DNA of 64,000 nt, from assembly GCF_001679665.1 (NCBI RefSeq), contig NZ_CP013244.1, positions 1,744,980-1,808,979 of the forward strand. The letters are read 5' to 3'. Shown here one piece after another: positions 44,899 to 55,588 of this stretch; position 1 is the stretch's first letter; each line of letters begins with the position of its first letter. Under the pieces are notes generated by a model. That model saw nothing but the letters and a program-made list of their open reading frames with translations, was not told the origin of the DNA and ran no database searches. The DNA is from Candidatus Viadribacter manganicus (GTDB lineage: Bacteria > Pseudomonadota > Alphaproteobacteria > Caulobacterales > Aquidulcibacteraceae). The translations under genes and the position numbers were made by a program.

Positions 44899-45554
44899 GC
44901 TTCTTTCGCTTGCCCGCTGACAATGTCGCGGATCGCTTGCACGAAAACTTCTGGCGGCTGACCACCTTGGATCAGCCAGCGATTGTCAAAGATCACCGAC
45001 GGCACTGCCTGAATGCCGTTCGCGCGCCACTGATCCTCATCGTGACGAACTTCATCAGCGAACTCATCGGTCGCCAGGATTTCACCCGCGCGCGCGATGT
45101 TGAGCCCTGCCTCACGCACGGCGTCCAGAAGCGCCGCATGATCACTGGTTGAACGCTGGTCAGTGAAGTTGAGTTTGAAGAGCGCTTCCTTCAACGCAAG
45201 CTGCCTGCCCTCGATGTCAGCCCAATGCAGCAGACGATGCGCGTCAAACGTATTCCAAATACGGCTATCGGGACCGTAATTGAACGTAAAGCCAAGGCGC
45301 TCGCCGCTTTCCTTGATCATCTGCCGCGCCGCCGCCGATCGCTCAGGCGAAGAGCCATACTTCTTCTGCACATGCTCGCCGGCGTTCTCGCCTTCCGGCG
45401 GCATGTTCGGGTTGAGTTCAAACGGCTGAAAGCGAATCTCAGCCTTCACTTCATCGCCTACGGAAGCCAGCGCTTGCTGCAATGACCGCAAACCAATCAC
45501 GCACCATGGGCAGGCAACGTCAGAAATGAAATCGATGCGAAGCGGGTCGGCCAT
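44895..45554 (-). CDS. DsbA-family (FrnE-like) thiol oxidoreductase
   Basis: A 219-aa thioredoxin-fold protein with an N-terminal CPWC active site (FISDVACPWCVIG, residues ~8-20) and the helical insertion of the DsbA/FrnE subgroup. The cis-Pro region is AVPSVIFDNRWLIQGGQPPEVF. There is no signal peptide, so it should be cytoplasmic, as is usual for FrnE-like proteins. Its ATG shares one base with the aguB stop (TAATG), so it is the third gene of the aguA-aguB operon. A redox link to agmatine breakdown is not obvious. Confidence 0.85.
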   Translation of the reverse strand: MADPLRIDFISDVACPWCVIGLRSLQQALASVGDEVKAEIRFQPFELNPNMPPEGENAGEHVQKKYGSSPERSAAARQMIKESGERLGFTFNYGPDSRIWNTFDAHRLLHWADIEGRQLALKEALFKLNFTDQRSTSDHAALLDAVREAGLNIARAGEILATDEFADEVRHDEDQWRANGIQAVPSVIFDNRWLIQGGQPPEVFVQAIRDIVSGQAKEA

Positions 45555-46390
45555 TAGCGATAAAACTCCGTGCGCCGGTCACGGAAAAAGCCCCACGCGG
45601 CGCGGTGCCGATCGAGGAAGTCGAGATCGAACTCGTGCACAAGGACACCCTCTTCCGTGCGCTCGAACTTCTGCACCAGATCTCCACGATGGTCGGCGAT
45701 GAAGCTTGAGCCATAGAATTTCTGGCCGCTGGCTTCAGTGCCAATGCGATTGCTCGCTACGACCGGAATCACGTTCGATACGGCATGACCCTGCATGGCG
45801 CGCTGCCACGGATCGCGCGTGTCGAGCGAACTGTCGTGCGGCTCACTGCCGATTGCCGTTGGGTAGAACAGAACTTGCGCGCCTTGGATCGCCATCGCGC
45901 GTGCAGCTTCAGGGAACCACTGGTCCCAGCAGATGCCGACGCCGATGCGCCCGAACGCCGTGTCCCAAACTTTGAAACCTGTATCGCCGGGTCGAAAGTA
46001 ATACTTCTCCTGATAGCCGGGGCCATCGGGAATGTGGCTCTTGCGATAGACGCCGAGCTGCTTGCCGCCCGCATCCACGATGACGACTGAGTTGTAGTAC
46101 TGCGGCCCATCGCGCTCATAGATTGAAACCGGGATGACGACGCCAAGCTCCTTCGCCAAAGGCGCCATCGCCAGAACGCACGGATGAGTTTTGGCCTCAT
46201 GCGCAGCGCCGAACCACTTCTCCTCCTGGGTCGTGCAAAAGTACGGGCCCTGAAACAGCTCCGACGGAAGAATGACCTCCGCGCCCTTGCTCGCCGCTTC
46301 GCGAACAAAGCGCTCGGTCTTCTCGATGTTGGCTTTCAGGTCTTCGCCGTACGATGTCTGGATCGCGGCGACTTTGATCGTCTTTGCCAT
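45554..46390 (-). CDS. aguB: N-carbamoylputrescine amidase
   Basis: A 278-aa nitrilase-superfamily enzyme that hydrolyses N-carbamoylputrescine to putrescine, CO2 and ammonia. The Glu-Lys-Cys triad is visible: LPSELFQGPYFC (Glu), YRKSHIPDGPGYQEKYYF (Lys) and GVGICWDQWFPE (Cys). The start at 46390 shares one base with the aguA stop (TGATG), and a longer start is excluded by that coupling. With aguA it converts agmatine to putrescine. Confidence 0.92.
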   Translation of the reverse strand: MAKTIKVAAIQTSYGEDLKANIEKTERFVREAASKGAEVILPSELFQGPYFCTTQEEKWFGAAHEAKTHPCVLAMAPLAKELGVVIPVSIYERDGPQYYNSVVIVDAGGKQLGVYRKSHIPDGPGYQEKYYFRPGDTGFKVWDTAFGRIGVGICWDQWFPEAARAMAIQGAQVLFYPTAIGSEPHDSSLDTRDPWQRAMQGHAVSNVIPVVASNRIGTEASGQKFYGSSFIADHRGDLVQKFERTEEGVLVHEFDLDFLDRHRAAWGFFRDRRTEFYR

Positions 46391-47376
46391 CACGCCGGCT
46401 CCTGCTGAGTGATGCAATGGAACGAGCCTCCACCAGTCAAGATAGCGTGCGACGAAAGCCCGATGACCTTGCGACCCGGGAAGAGCGGCGCGAGCGCGTT
46501 CACGGCGTCATCGCCGCTGCCAGAATAGATCGGCACCACCACGGTCGAATTTCCAATCAGAAAATTCATATGGCTCGCAGGCACGGCGTCGCCATCTTCG
46601 TCCTCGACCAAGCCGACGGACGGAATACGGATCACTTCAAGCTTGCGGCCCTTCGCGTCGCGCATGGCGCCGAGCGAAAGTGCAATCTCCTCCAAAACGT
46701 CGTGGTTGGGATCGTCACGATTTGCCGGCGACTGGCACACGACTTTGCCCGGTGCAACGAAACGAGCGAGATTGTCGATGTGCCCATCGGTGTGATCGTT
46801 GAGCAGGCCCTCGTCGAGCCACAGAATTTTCTCAACGCCGAGCGCGCGCTTCAGCGCAACTTCCGCACCCTCTTCGGTCCAGTGCGCATTGCGGTTCGGA
46901 TTGAGCAGGCATTGGCGGGTCGTAAGCAAGGTGCCTTCGCCGTCCATCTCGATGGCGCCACCCTCCAGGATGAAATCATGCCGGCGATAGTCGGCCTTCG
47001 CGAGCAGCGCGATGCGGGCGCCAACCTCATCGTCGTGCGGCAGCTGGTACTTGCCGCCCCAGCCATTGAACTGGAACCCATGCGCCACGCCGCTCGCATC
47101 GAAGATCGGCCCGGTATCGCGGAACCAGATATCGCCGAACGCGCCAGGCAGCACTTCGGCCGCTTGCCCAAGCGCAAGCTTCGCGGAGGCTTCCGCCTCT
47201 CGCCCGTGCGCCAACACACGCACCTTGTCACCATTGCCGCTATCCCAGAGCGCTCGGATCATGGTTGCCACCTCGGCGCGCGCCGGATCCAAATCCTCGC
47301 CCCAAAGGTCGGCAGCCGAAGGCCAGCCAGTCCAGATCGCCTTGTGAGGGCGCCATTCAGCGGGGATCGTCGTCAT
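46390..47376 (-). CDS. aguA: Agmatine deiminase
   Basis: A 328-aa guanidino-group-modifying enzyme that turns agmatine into N-carbamoylputrescine and ammonia. Features: WGEDLDP near residue 27, the substrate region GAFGDIWFRDTGPIF, EGGAIEMDGEGTLLTT, NDHTDGHIDNLARF, and the nucleophile Cys in GGGSFHCITQQ close to the C terminus. It is the first gene of the aguA-aguB-dsbA-like operon, transcribed away from the glycosyltransferase gene. Confidence 0.93.
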   Translation of the reverse strand: MTTIPAEWRPHKAIWTGWPSAADLWGEDLDPARAEVATMIRALWDSGNGDKVRVLAHGREAEASAKLALGQAAEVLPGAFGDIWFRDTGPIFDASGVAHGFQFNGWGGKYQLPHDDEVGARIALLAKADYRRHDFILEGGAIEMDGEGTLLTTRQCLLNPNRNAHWTEEGAEVALKRALGVEKILWLDEGLLNDHTDGHIDNLARFVAPGKVVCQSPANRDDPNHDVLEEIALSLGAMRDAKGRKLEVIRIPSVGLVEDEDGDAVPASHMNFLIGNSTVVVPIYSGSGDDAVNALAPLFPGRKVIGLSSHAILTGGGSFHCITQQEPA

Positions 47377-47501
47377 GGCGGCTCCTTAGCGCATACGAAC
47401 GACGCCAGATAGGCACGTTTGCCCCCCACACAAGTGCGGACGCGTCCTGGCGCCATACGCGCCCATCCGCTAAGACCGCCCGGGGACAATCTGAGACGCC
47501 G

Positions 47502-49058
47502 ATGACCGCAATCCGGGCCGCCTTCGACCGCGCGACGCTCGCCTTTCTGTTCGTGCTTATCGCGATCACGGCGGCGCGCATCGTCGCGCTGTTTTACATC
47601 CCACTCGGGCTCTACTTCGACGAAGCGCAATACTGGATGTGGTCGCGCACATTTGAGTGGGGCTACTTCACCAAGCCGCCGCTCATCGCCTGGGTGATCG
47701 GGCTCACGACCTTCTTATCCGGCACCGACGCTGAATGGGCGGTGCGCCTTGGCGCGCCGATCGCGCACGCCGTCGCCGCCAGCGCCCTCTTTATGCTTGG
47801 CCGCTCAATGTACGGCGCCTGGCCCGGATTCTGGGCGGGCTTTGGCTGGCTGATGCTTCCTGGCGTCTGGTTTTCATCGAGCTTGATCTCAACCGACGCG
47901 CTACTCCTGCCGATCTGGTCAGTCGCTTTGCTTGCGATGTGGCGGCTGGTGAACACGCGTGCCTGGACGTGGGCCGTGATACTCGGCCTCGCCGTCGGCA
48001 TGGGCGTGCAAGCTAAGTACGCCATGTTCTATTTCTTCCTTTGTACGGCGCTCGCGGCTTGGTGGCTGCCGACGGTGCGCGAGGCGCTGGCCAAGGGCCG
48101 CGGCCTGCTCGCAACGCTCATCGCACTTGTCGTCCTCTCGCCGAACCTCATCTGGAACGCTCGGAATGGCTTCGTCACAGCGCAGCACACCGCTTCGAAC
48201 GCGCACTTCGACAACACGCGTCTCTTTAATATTGACGAACTGTTCGAGTTCATCTTCGGCCAAGCCGGCGTCATCGGCCCGGTCATCTTCTTTGTCCTGA
48301 TCTGGGCCTTGTGGCGCGCGTGGCGGCGCAGCGGCGGACTTTCAACCGAGGAAAAATTCCTCATCGCCTACATCATTCCGCCCTTCATCATCATCAGCGC
48401 CATCGCGTTCATCTCACGCGCCAATGCAAATTGGGCCGCCGTCGCGTACCCCGCGCTGCTTTTGCTGGTGACAGGAACGTTGTTCTCTTCAGCCGCCGGA
48501 CGCCGCACGCTCGTGGCGGCGACGCTCGTGAACATCGCCATCGGCGTTGGCTTCGTCGCCATGGTGGCGACCTATCCTGCTATCGCAAACCAAGCCAAAG
48601 GCATTCGCACCGCGCGCAATTGGGAAGAAACGGCAAACGAAATCGCACGCCGCGCCGCGGCGCAACCAGGCGAATTGCCCTTCTCTGCGGTCATGGTCGA
48701 CGATCGCATGACCTATTTCGAACTCAGCTATTATTGGCGCGAAGCACGGCGCGCCGGTGCGCCGCTGCCGCCAGTTCGCATGTGGCTGCTCCACGGCCGC
48801 GCGTACAATTCAGCCGAATCCACGGACCCGATGCGCGCCGAAGAAGGCGGACGCGTCTTGGTGGTCCACCTCACGCCCGCCTATCTGCCGCTCGTCGCCA
48901 CCGACTTCACGACCTTCCGCACAGTCGAACACCTCACGGTGCCTCTCGGCGGCGGCGTCAATCGCGAGCTTGAGATTTCAATCGGCGAAGGCTTCGCTCC
49001 CCTCGCGCGCGACGAGGCGTTCGAAGAGCGGTTCCGCCAGCAAATGGGCCTCGACTAG
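47502..49058 (+). CDS. GT39/ArnT-like membrane glycosyltransferase
   Basis: A 518-aa polytopic protein of the protein-mannosyltransferase/ArnT superfamily, which transfers sugars from polyprenyl-phosphate donors on the periplasmic face. The first external loop holds the catalytic Asp-Glu motif ([29 protein letters not shown]), and about ten hydrophobic segments follow. The C-terminal ~120 residues are soluble. The ATG at 47502 begins just before the first membrane segment; upstream frame is non-hydrophobic. It overlaps the converging edd end by 4 bases. The sugar and acceptor are unknown. Confidence 0.82.
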   Translation: MTAIRAAFDRATLAFLFVLIAITAARIVALFYIPLGLYFDEAQYWMWSRTFEWGYFTKPPLIAWVIGLTTFLSGTDAEWAVRLGAPIAHAVAASALFMLGRSMYGAWPGFWAGFGWLMLPGVWFSSSLISTDALLLPIWSVALLAMWRLVNTRAWTWAVILGLAVGMGVQAKYAMFYFFLCTALAAWWLPTVREALAKGRGLLATLIALVVLSPNLIWNARNGFVTAQHTASNAHFDNTRLFNIDELFEFIFGQAGVIGPVIFFVLIWALWRAWRRSGGLSTEEKFLIAYIIPPFIIISAIAFISRANANWAAVAYPALLLLVTGTLFSSAAGRRTLVAATLVNIAIGVGFVAMVATYPAIANQAKGIRTARNWEETANEIARRAAAQPGELPFSAVMVDDRMTYFELSYYWREARRAGAPLPPVRMWLLHGRAYNSAESTDPMRAEEGGRVLVVHLTPAYLPLVATDFTTFRTVEHLTVPLGGGVNRELEISIGEGFAPLARDEAFEERFRQQMGLD

Positions 49059-50881
49059 ATCGGATCGTAATCCGGAAAGGCTGAGCCGCCGCGCTCGGCC
49101 GAGCACGCGTTAGCGCGGAACATCGCAAAGAGCTCGCGCCCGACGCCGCGCGTGTTGCCAAGCAGATCAAGTTGCACCGGCGCACGATCGCGCCAGTCTG
49201 TTGGCGCAATCACATCAAGCACACCAGTCTCGGCATCGACGCGCACCACGTCGCCATCGCGCACCTTCGCCAGCGATCCGCCTTCAGCAGCCTCTGGCGT
49301 GATGTGGATCGCAGCCAACACCTTCCCGCTCGCGCCCGACATTCGGCCGTCCGTCGCAAGCGCGACACGAAAGCCTCGATCCTGCAACGCGCCCATCAAC
49401 GGCATCAACTTGTGCAACTCCGGCATACCGTTGGCACGCGGGCCCTGACCGCGCACGACGATCACGCAATCGCGATCTAGATCACCGCGCTTAAACGCCG
49501 CCTGCACATCTGCTTGCGACGAAAACACGAGAGCTGGCGCTTCAACGATGCGCTTATCGTCCGCCACGGCGGACACTTTCACGCACGCGCGCCCCAGCCC
49601 ACCACTCAGCAAACGCAGGCCGCCATCCGAAGAAAACGGGGCGCGCGCACCGCGCAACACACTATCGTCTGCGCTACTTGCCGGCGCCTCGCGCCAGGAG
49701 AGCGTCTCCCCGGCAAGAATCGGCTCTTTCGCGTAGTCTGCGAGGCTTTCGCCGCCAACGGTTGCGATGTCGCCGTGCAACAAGCCCGCGTCGAGCAATT
49801 CGCGCGTTAAAAATCCCATGCCGCCGGCAGCGTGAAAGTGATTCACATCCGCCGAGCCATTTGGATAAATCCGCGCCAGGAGCGGCGTCGCGTGTGAAAG
49901 CTCGGCGAAATCATCCCACGTCACTTCGATCCCGGCCGCCAATGCAATCGCTGGCAGATGGATAAAATGATTGGTCGAGCCGCCGGTCGCCATCAATCCA
50001 ACGATCGCGTTGACGATCGCCTTCTCGTCCACGACACGCCCAATCGGCCGATATTCATCACCCAAGCCAGTGATCTTGGCTGCGCGCTTGGTCGCGGCAA
50101 TTGTGAGCGCGTCGCGTAGAGGCGTATTGGGATTCACGAACGCTGCGCCTGGTAAATGCAGCCCCATCACCTCCATCATCATCTGATTGGAGTTCGCAGT
50201 TCCGTAAAATGTGCACGTGCCCGGTGCGTGGTAGCTTTCGGCCTCAGCCTGCAGCAACTCCTCGCGACCAATTTTGCCTTCCGCAAACAATTGCCGGCGG
50301 GCGGCCTTCTCCTTGTTAGGCAACCCGGAAGGCATGGGTCCGCCCGGTACAAGAATCGTAGGCAGCCAAGGAAAGCGCAGCGCCCCAATCAGCAGGCCAG
50401 GCACGATCTTGTCGCAAATTCCAAGCAGCAAAGCCGCGTCGAACGTCGCGTGTGAGAGCGACACGGCCGTGCTGAGCGCGATCACATCGCGCGAGAACAG
50501 CGACAGCTCCATCCCCTCAAAGCCTTGGGTGACGCCGTCACACATGGCAGGAACACCGCCGGCAACTTGCGCCACCGCGCCAACCTCACGCGCCGCCTTT
50601 CGAATGATCTCAGGGTAATGCTCATACGGCGCATGCGCGGAGAGCATGTCATTGTACGCGGTGACGATCCCAATCGACGGCCAATGCCCGCCAAGCAACT
50701 CGATCTTGTCTTGCACCGCACAACCAGCGGCGCCGTGTGCGCGATTGGCTTCAGAAATTTTAACCCGCGCTGGCCTGGTGGCGTCGTAATCGTCAATCAG
50801 CGAAAGATAACGGCGGCGGCGCAACGCGCTGCGTTCGATAATGCGTTGTGTAACCGCCTCGACGATTGGATTGAGTGTCAT
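49055..50881 (-). CDS. edd: Phosphogluconate dehydratase
   Basis: A 608-aa dehydratase of the IlvD/Edd family, the first committed step of the Entner-Doudoroff route: 6-phosphogluconate to KDPG. It binds an iron-sulfur cluster; its Cys residues are in [25 protein letters not shown] and [10 protein letters not shown]. Other family stretches are [23 protein letters not shown] and [14 protein letters not shown]. The ATG overlaps the zwf stop (ATGA), making a zwf-edd operon. It converges with the glycosyltransferase gene, with 4 bases of overlap. Confidence 0.95.
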   Translation of the reverse strand: MTLNPIVEAVTQRIIERSALRRRRYLSLIDDYDATRPARVKISEANRAHGAAGCAVQDKIELLGGHWPSIGIVTAYNDMLSAHAPYEHYPEIIRKAAREVGAVAQVAGGVPAMCDGVTQGFEGMELSLFSRDVIALSTAVSLSHATFDAALLLGICDKIVPGLLIGALRFPWLPTILVPGGPMPSGLPNKEKAARRQLFAEGKIGREELLQAEAESYHAPGTCTFYGTANSNQMMMEVMGLHLPGAAFVNPNTPLRDALTIAATKRAAKITGLGDEYRPIGRVVDEKAIVNAIVGLMATGGSTNHFIHLPAIALAAGIEVTWDDFAELSHATPLLARIYPNGSADVNHFHAAGGMGFLTRELLDAGLLHGDIATVGGESLADYAKEPILAGETLSWREAPASSADDSVLRGARAPFSSDGGLRLLSGGLGRACVKVSAVADDKRIVEAPALVFSSQADVQAAFKRGDLDRDCVIVVRGQGPRANGMPELHKLMPLMGALQDRGFRVALATDGRMSGASGKVLAAIHITPEAAEGGSLAKVRDGDVVRVDAETGVLDVIAPTDWRDRAPVQLDLLGNTRGVGRELFAMFRANACSAERGGSAFPDYDPI

Positions 50882-52344
50882 TCCGGGTCCCACCAAGCGC
50901 GACCGTCGCGATCCATAAGCAACGCAGATTGCGTTGGGCCGTTGGATCCAGCCGGATAGAGGAAAGGCTCGTGCCCGCTCGTCTCCCACGCCGCCAGCAA
51001 CGCGTCGGCCCACTTCCAAGCGGCGTCGACTTCATCACGACGCATGAACAACGAGAGGTTGCCGCGCACGATATCCATCAGCAGGCGTTCGTAGGCGTCC
51101 GGATAGCGAACGTTGAACTCCTCCGCGAATGACAGATCGAGTGGCGCGGTCTTGATCCGCAATCCGCCGGGGCCCGGCTCCTTCATGTTGAGCCAGAGCC
51201 GCACGCCCTCGTCCGGTTGCAGGCGTAACACCAAACGGTTTGGCGCACCGGCGCCCGCGCCAAAGATCTGCACCGGTGTGTCCTTAAACTGCACAACGAT
51301 CTCAGACCGCCGCGCGCCCATGCGCTTTCCTGTTCGCAGATAAAACGGCACGCCGGCCCAGCGCCAATTATCGACCTCGGCCTTGATGGCGACGAAGGTC
51401 TCGGTGCGCGTCGGCTTACCGACTTCTTCAACGTACGCGGGCGCTCTTGCGCCGCCGATGAGCCCCGCCTTGTACTGACCGCGCACGGTTTTCGCGGCGA
51501 CGTCTTTTGCATCTATGCGGCGCAGCGCCGAGAGCACTTTCAGCTTTTCCGTGCGGATTGCATCGGCATCCATTGAGTTCGGCGACTCCAATGCCACCAA
51601 GCACAGAAGTTGGAGGATGTGGTTCTGCACCATATCCCGCAGCGCACCGGATTTATCATAATACTCAACGCGGCTTTCTACCCCGAGTTCCTCCGCGACC
51701 GTGATCTGCACGTGATCAATCGTAGCGCGCGACCACAACGGCTCCACCAGCATGTTCGCGAAGCGCAGCACCAACAGGTTCTGCACCGTCTCTTTGCCGA
51801 GATAGTGATCGATACGGAACGTACGATGTTCGTCGAAGACCGCACCCACACCGTCATTGATCGCGCGCGATGATGCGAGATCGCGGCCAATGGGTTTTTC
51901 AAGCACAATGCGCGATGTTGGCGTCGCAAGCCCCGCTTCCGCCAAGCGCTGCGCAATCGTCACGAACAAAGATGGCGCGGTGGAGAGATAAAAAATCCGA
52001 ACGTTGCCGTTACCGTTCGCCAGCGCTGCATTCAGCGCACCCCACTCAGCCGCCGGCGCAGTTGCATCGACGCGCGCGTACTCCACGCGCTTCAAGAACT
52101 CATCGCACTTGGCTTCGTCGATGTTCGCCTTCGGATCGAACTTGAGATGCGCCTCGTGCACCATCTTACGAAAGGCGTCAGTATCCATCTCCGACCGCGC
52201 AACGCCGATGATGCGCGATTGCTGCGGAATTTGCCCGTCCAAGAAACGGTGAAGCAGCGATGGGAAGAGTTTGCGGAGTGAAAGATCGCCGGTCGCGCCG
52301 AAGACGACGAGATCGAACGGCGGAACGGGAATGAACTCGGCCAT
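50878..52344 (-). CDS. zwf: Glucose-6-phosphate 1-dehydrogenase
   Basis: A 488-aa enzyme that oxidises glucose-6-phosphate to 6-phosphogluconolactone with NAD(P)+. The nucleotide-binding [15 protein letters not shown] is at the N terminus and the substrate motif RIDHYLGKE near residue 175. The length is standard. It is the first gene of the zwf-edd operon. pgl (lactonase) is not in the window. The 244-base region to the TonB receptor carries two LacI-type operators, so both directions may be repressed together. Confidence 0.95.
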   Translation of the reverse strand: MAEFIPVPPFDLVVFGATGDLSLRKLFPSLLHRFLDGQIPQQSRIIGVARSEMDTDAFRKMVHEAHLKFDPKANIDEAKCDEFLKRVEYARVDATAPAAEWGALNAALANGNGNVRIFYLSTAPSLFVTIAQRLAEAGLATPTSRIVLEKPIGRDLASSRAINDGVGAVFDEHRTFRIDHYLGKETVQNLLVLRFANMLVEPLWSRATIDHVQITVAEELGVESRVEYYDKSGALRDMVQNHILQLLCLVALESPNSMDADAIRTEKLKVLSALRRIDAKDVAAKTVRGQYKAGLIGGARAPAYVEEVGKPTRTETFVAIKAEVDNWRWAGVPFYLRTGKRMGARRSEIVVQFKDTPVQIFGAGAGAPNRLVLRLQPDEGVRLWLNMKEPGPGGLRIKTAPLDLSFAEEFNVRYPDAYERLLMDIVRGNLSLFMRRDEVDAAWKWADALLAAWETSGHEPFLYPAGSNGPTQSALLMDRDGRAWWDPE

Positions 52345-52488
52345 GCACTCACCAAACTAGTGTTCGCCGCGCGGCGCAAAAGGCCGGGAGCAAGCCATCT
52401 CGCACCTGCGAGAGTATCTCTTACGCGACACCTATCGCATTTGAGGCGTCTCCGGCTTGTCAAACCGGGCTTCACTGGTAAGCTCCGT

Positions 52489-52502
52489 TGACACCGGTAT
52501 CA
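52489..52502. promoter_or_regulatory. LacI-type operator 1 (TGACACCGGTATCA)
   Basis: Matches the palindrome TGACACCGGTGTCA at 13 of 14 positions, with the CG centre typical of LacI-family sites. It lies 87 bases before the TonB receptor ATG and 145 bases before zwf, so it could act on both. Confidence 0.75.
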
Positions 52503-52512
52503 TACCATAAAA

Positions 52513-52526
52513 TGACACCGGTGTCA
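52513..52526. promoter_or_regulatory. LacI-type operator 2 (TGACACCGGTGTCA)
   Basis: A perfect 14-bp palindrome, 24 bases centre to centre from operator 1 and 63 bases before the TonB receptor ATG. Similar words recur before the isomerase operon and eda, and a LacI-family gene follows the receptor. Confidence 0.85.
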
Positions 52527-52588
52527 GAAGAATTCCAGGCAGAGGTCCACGGCCGACTGCACTAGGGGTCAAGTCGGGGAGGAAAATA

Positions 52589-55453
52589 ATGAGTCGTAAG
52601 GGACAAATGCGCCCGAAGCTGTCGCTGGCGCTTGGCGCGTCCATCGCCGCTTTCGCCGCTGGACTATCGGGACAAGCGGCCGCGCAGGACGTTGTCGAAG
52701 AAGAAGAAATCGTCATCACCGGCTTCCGCGCCAGTTTGGCTGCGGCGATCGACATCAAGCGCGAGGAAAACAGCGCCGTCGACGCCATCGTGGCCGAGGA
52801 CATCGCCGACTTCCCTGACCTCAACCTCTCTGAATCCATTCAACGCATCCCGGGCGTGGCCATCACCCGCTCGAACGGCGAAGGCCGCAACATTTCAGTG
52901 CGTGGTCTTGGCCCGCAATTCACGCGCGTTCGTCTGAACGGCATGGAGGCGATGTCGGCCCTCGGCTCGACAGACGCAGAAGGCGGCACCAACCGCGGCC
53001 GCAACTTCGATTTCAACATTTTCGCCTCTGAACTCTTCAACAGCATCACCGTCCGCAAGACGGCCTCGGCTGACGTTGAAGAAGGCTCGCTCGGCGCAAC
53101 CGTCGATCTGCGCACGGCGCGTCCTTTTGACTATGACGGCTTCACGCTCGCCGGCTCGTTCCAAGGCGGCTACGACACGCTGGCGGAAACCTACAATCCC
53201 CGCGTGGCGCTGCTGTGGAGCAACACCTGGGCAAACGATCGCCTCGGCGCACTTTTCTCGTTCGCCTATAGCGACCGCGATTCCACTGAAGAAGGCGCAA
53301 GCACCGTGCGTTGGCAGAATGGCGGCACGCCATCGCAGTGCGTGACCGGCGCCGGTCCGAACTTCACGCTCGGCAGCAGCTGCTTCGGCAACGTCCTTGG
53401 CCAAACTGAAGATACACCCGCCATTTCACGCGGCGCGTTTGACGCCGTAAACGGTGCGTTCCACCCGCGCATCCCGCGTTACGACGTCTATCAGCACACT
53501 CAGGATCGCCTCGGCGCTACGTTTACGCTGCAATATCGCCCGTCAACGTCCACCGACATCACGCTCGATGTGCTCTACGCCGATCACAATGCGACACGCA
53601 GCGAATCCTTCCTGGAATCTGCAGTGTTCAGCACCACCGGTGGCAGCGCAATCAACGCCGTCGATGTTCTCGCCTACGAAATTCAGGGCAATAGCCTAGT
53701 TTACGGCCAGTTCAACGACGTCGATATCCGCTCGGAATTCCGCTACGATGAACTGAGCAGCGAGCTCGGCCAGATTTCGGTGACGCTCGACCACGAATTT
53801 AGCGATCGCCTCAGCGGCCGCTTCTTCGCAGGCACCTCGCGCGCCGACCACTCGAACCCCGTCCAAACGACGATCCTCTGGGATCGGACCGACGTGGACG
53901 GCTACGTCTACGATTTCCGCGGCAACAATCGCCTGCCGCTGATCACGTATGGCGGCGTCAACGTCGCCGACCCAAGCTCATACTTCCTCTCGCAGATCCG
54001 CTTGCGCCCGCAGTACGTCGACAACACATTCGAGACGATCTACGGCGACCTCGAGTTCGAAGCGACTGAGTGGCTCACGCTCACAGGCGGTTTGAACTGG
54101 AAAAACTACGAGTTCGAGACGCGTGAACTACGCCGCTCAAACGGCACGACCGCCAACCAAGAAACCGCCGCGCTTCCGGGTTCAATCACCGGAACGGCGC
54201 TGTCGAACTACTCGCAACTCGTGCATCTTAACGGTTCGGGCCTCAGCCTTCCCGCAGGATTGCCACTGAGCTGGGCCGCGCCGAACATCGAAATCGCCGC
54301 CAGCCTCTTCGGCATCTACAGCAACACCGGCGTGTTCGCGATGGGCATCGAACCGGCCCTCGGCAACAACTTCTCGGTCGGCGAAGAAGATAGCGGCGCT
54401 TACGTTGCGGGCAGCTGGGACACCGACATCGGCGGCATGCGCTTCCGCGGTGACCTTGGCGTTCGCTACGTTGAAACGCAGCAATCATCTACCGGCTACA
54501 GCCAAGCAACGGGCACCATCCAGCGTAACACAGTAGATCGCACCTACAGCGACACGCTGCCTTCGTTGAACATGGTGCTTGAGCCAATGGACGATCTGCT
54601 TGTGCGCTTCGCTGCCGCCCAAGTGATGTCGCGTCCGCCGCTCGGCAACCTCAATCCTGGCGCGCAGGTCAGCCTGTCCGGCGCGAACAAGACGGTGACC
54701 GCCGGCAACCCGTATCTCGATCCGATCCGCGCAAATGCCTACGATTTCTCCGTCGAGTGGTACTTCCAAGAAGGCGCGCTGCTTTCGTTCGCCTACTTCT
54801 ACAAAGACGTGGAATCGTTCGTTCAGACGGTGCGCGAAGATCGCGCATTTACGGGCAACCCACTCGGCATCCCGGACAGCGTGGCCATCGCAGCTTGCGG
54901 CGCCGCCTATCCGGCGACCTGCAGCCCTGCAGACACGAACTGGCAATTCAGCCAGCCGCGCAACACCGAAGGCGGCCCGATCGAAGGCTTCGAAATCAGC
55001 CTGCAATTGCCGTTCTTCTTCCTGGACGGCTGGCTCTCTAACTTCGGCGTGGTCGGCAACTATACGCACGTCGAATCCGAGATCGACTATTTCGCCAACA
55101 CCACCGGCACCTCGATCGTCCGCGACAGCCTCACCGGCCTCTCGGACGAATCTTGGAACGCGACGATCTATTACGAAGATGAGCGCCTCTCGGCCCGCAT
55201 CTCCGGCGCATATCGCAGCGACTACCTGACGACCGTTCCAGGTCGGAACAGCAACGCGACAGAGAGCACGGCGGAGACCTTCAACGTCGACTTCGCAGGC
55301 TCGTACCAGATCAGTGAGCGCCTGCGCTTCTCGATCGAAGCACTGAACCTCACCGATGAAGTCAGCGACCAGTATCTGTCGCCAGACGATCGCATGTCGT
55401 TCTACCACAATTACGGCCGCCAAATTCTGGCCGGACTGCGGTTCTCATACTGA
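52589..55453 (+). CDS. TonB-dependent outer-membrane receptor
   Basis: A 954-aa receptor of the Xanthomonas/Caulobacter TonB-receptor family, which imports oligosaccharides and other large nutrients using TonB energy. The signal peptide ends AAGLSGQAAAQ, followed by a TonB-box-like EEEIVITGFRASL. The plug domain holds DLNLSESIQRIPGVAI and NISVRGLGPQFTRVRLNGM, then the 22-strand barrel to the C-terminal aromatic (LAGLRFSY). A GGAGG site precedes the ATG. It is preceded by tandem LacI operators and followed by the LacI gene, and sits among uronate-breakdown genes, so its ligand is probably a uronic-acid oligomer. Confidence 0.93.
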   Translation: MSRKGQMRPKLSLALGASIAAFAAGLSGQAAAQDVVEEEEIVITGFRASLAAAIDIKREENSAVDAIVAEDIADFPDLNLSESIQRIPGVAITRSNGEGRNISVRGLGPQFTRVRLNGMEAMSALGSTDAEGGTNRGRNFDFNIFASELFNSITVRKTASADVEEGSLGATVDLRTARPFDYDGFTLAGSFQGGYDTLAETYNPRVALLWSNTWANDRLGALFSFAYSDRDSTEEGASTVRWQNGGTPSQCVTGAGPNFTLGSSCFGNVLGQTEDTPAISRGAFDAVNGAFHPRIPRYDVYQHTQDRLGATFTLQYRPSTSTDITLDVLYADHNATRSESFLESAVFSTTGGSAINAVDVLAYEIQGNSLVYGQFNDVDIRSEFRYDELSSELGQISVTLDHEFSDRLSGRFFAGTSRADHSNPVQTTILWDRTDVDGYVYDFRGNNRLPLITYGGVNVADPSSYFLSQIRLRPQYVDNTFETIYGDLEFEATEWLTLTGGLNWKNYEFETRELRRSNGTTANQETAALPGSITGTALSNYSQLVHLNGSGLSLPAGLPLSWAAPNIEIAASLFGIYSNTGVFAMGIEPALGNNFSVGEEDSGAYVAGSWDTDIGGMRFRGDLGVRYVETQQSSTGYSQATGTIQRNTVDRTYSDTLPSLNMVLEPMDDLLVRFAAAQVMSRPPLGNLNPGAQVSLSGANKTVTAGNPYLDPIRANAYDFSVEWYFQEGALLSFAYFYKDVESFVQTVREDRAFTGNPLGIPDSVAIAACGAAYPATCSPADTNWQFSQPRNTEGGPIEGFEISLQLPFFFLDGWLSNFGVVGNYTHVESEIDYFANTTGTSIVRDSLTGLSDESWNATIYYEDERLSARISGAYRSDYLTTVPGRNSNATESTAETFNVDFAGSYQISERLRFSIEALNLTDEVSDQYLSPDDRMSFYHNYGRQILAGLRFSY

Positions 55454-55483
55454 GGCCATATACCTCCTAGTGTTTCAAACTTT

Positions 55484-55518
55484 GGGGCGGCTCCTGCGGG
55501 CCGCCCCTCTTCTTTTTT
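55484..55518 (+). terminator. Intrinsic terminator after the TonB receptor
   Basis: GGGGCGGC (55484-55491) pairs with GCCGCCCC (55500-55507) around an 8-base loop, then TCTTCTTTTTT. It isolates the receptor transcript from the LacI gene. Confidence 0.85.
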
Positions 55519-55588
55519 GGACGACCGCCGCTGGCGTTAACTGAACCAATGTGCTCATAACCTCACAGCAATAGACGGACCCTTCGGC

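Noticed and set aside
46384..47412. 342-codon + strand frame opposite aguA
   Set aside because: aguA is unmistakable on the other strand and in operon with aguB; this is its shadow.
54485..55423. 312-codon minus-strand frame opposite the TonB receptor
   Set aside because: A shadow of the receptor barrel; no ribosome binding site or recognisable domain.
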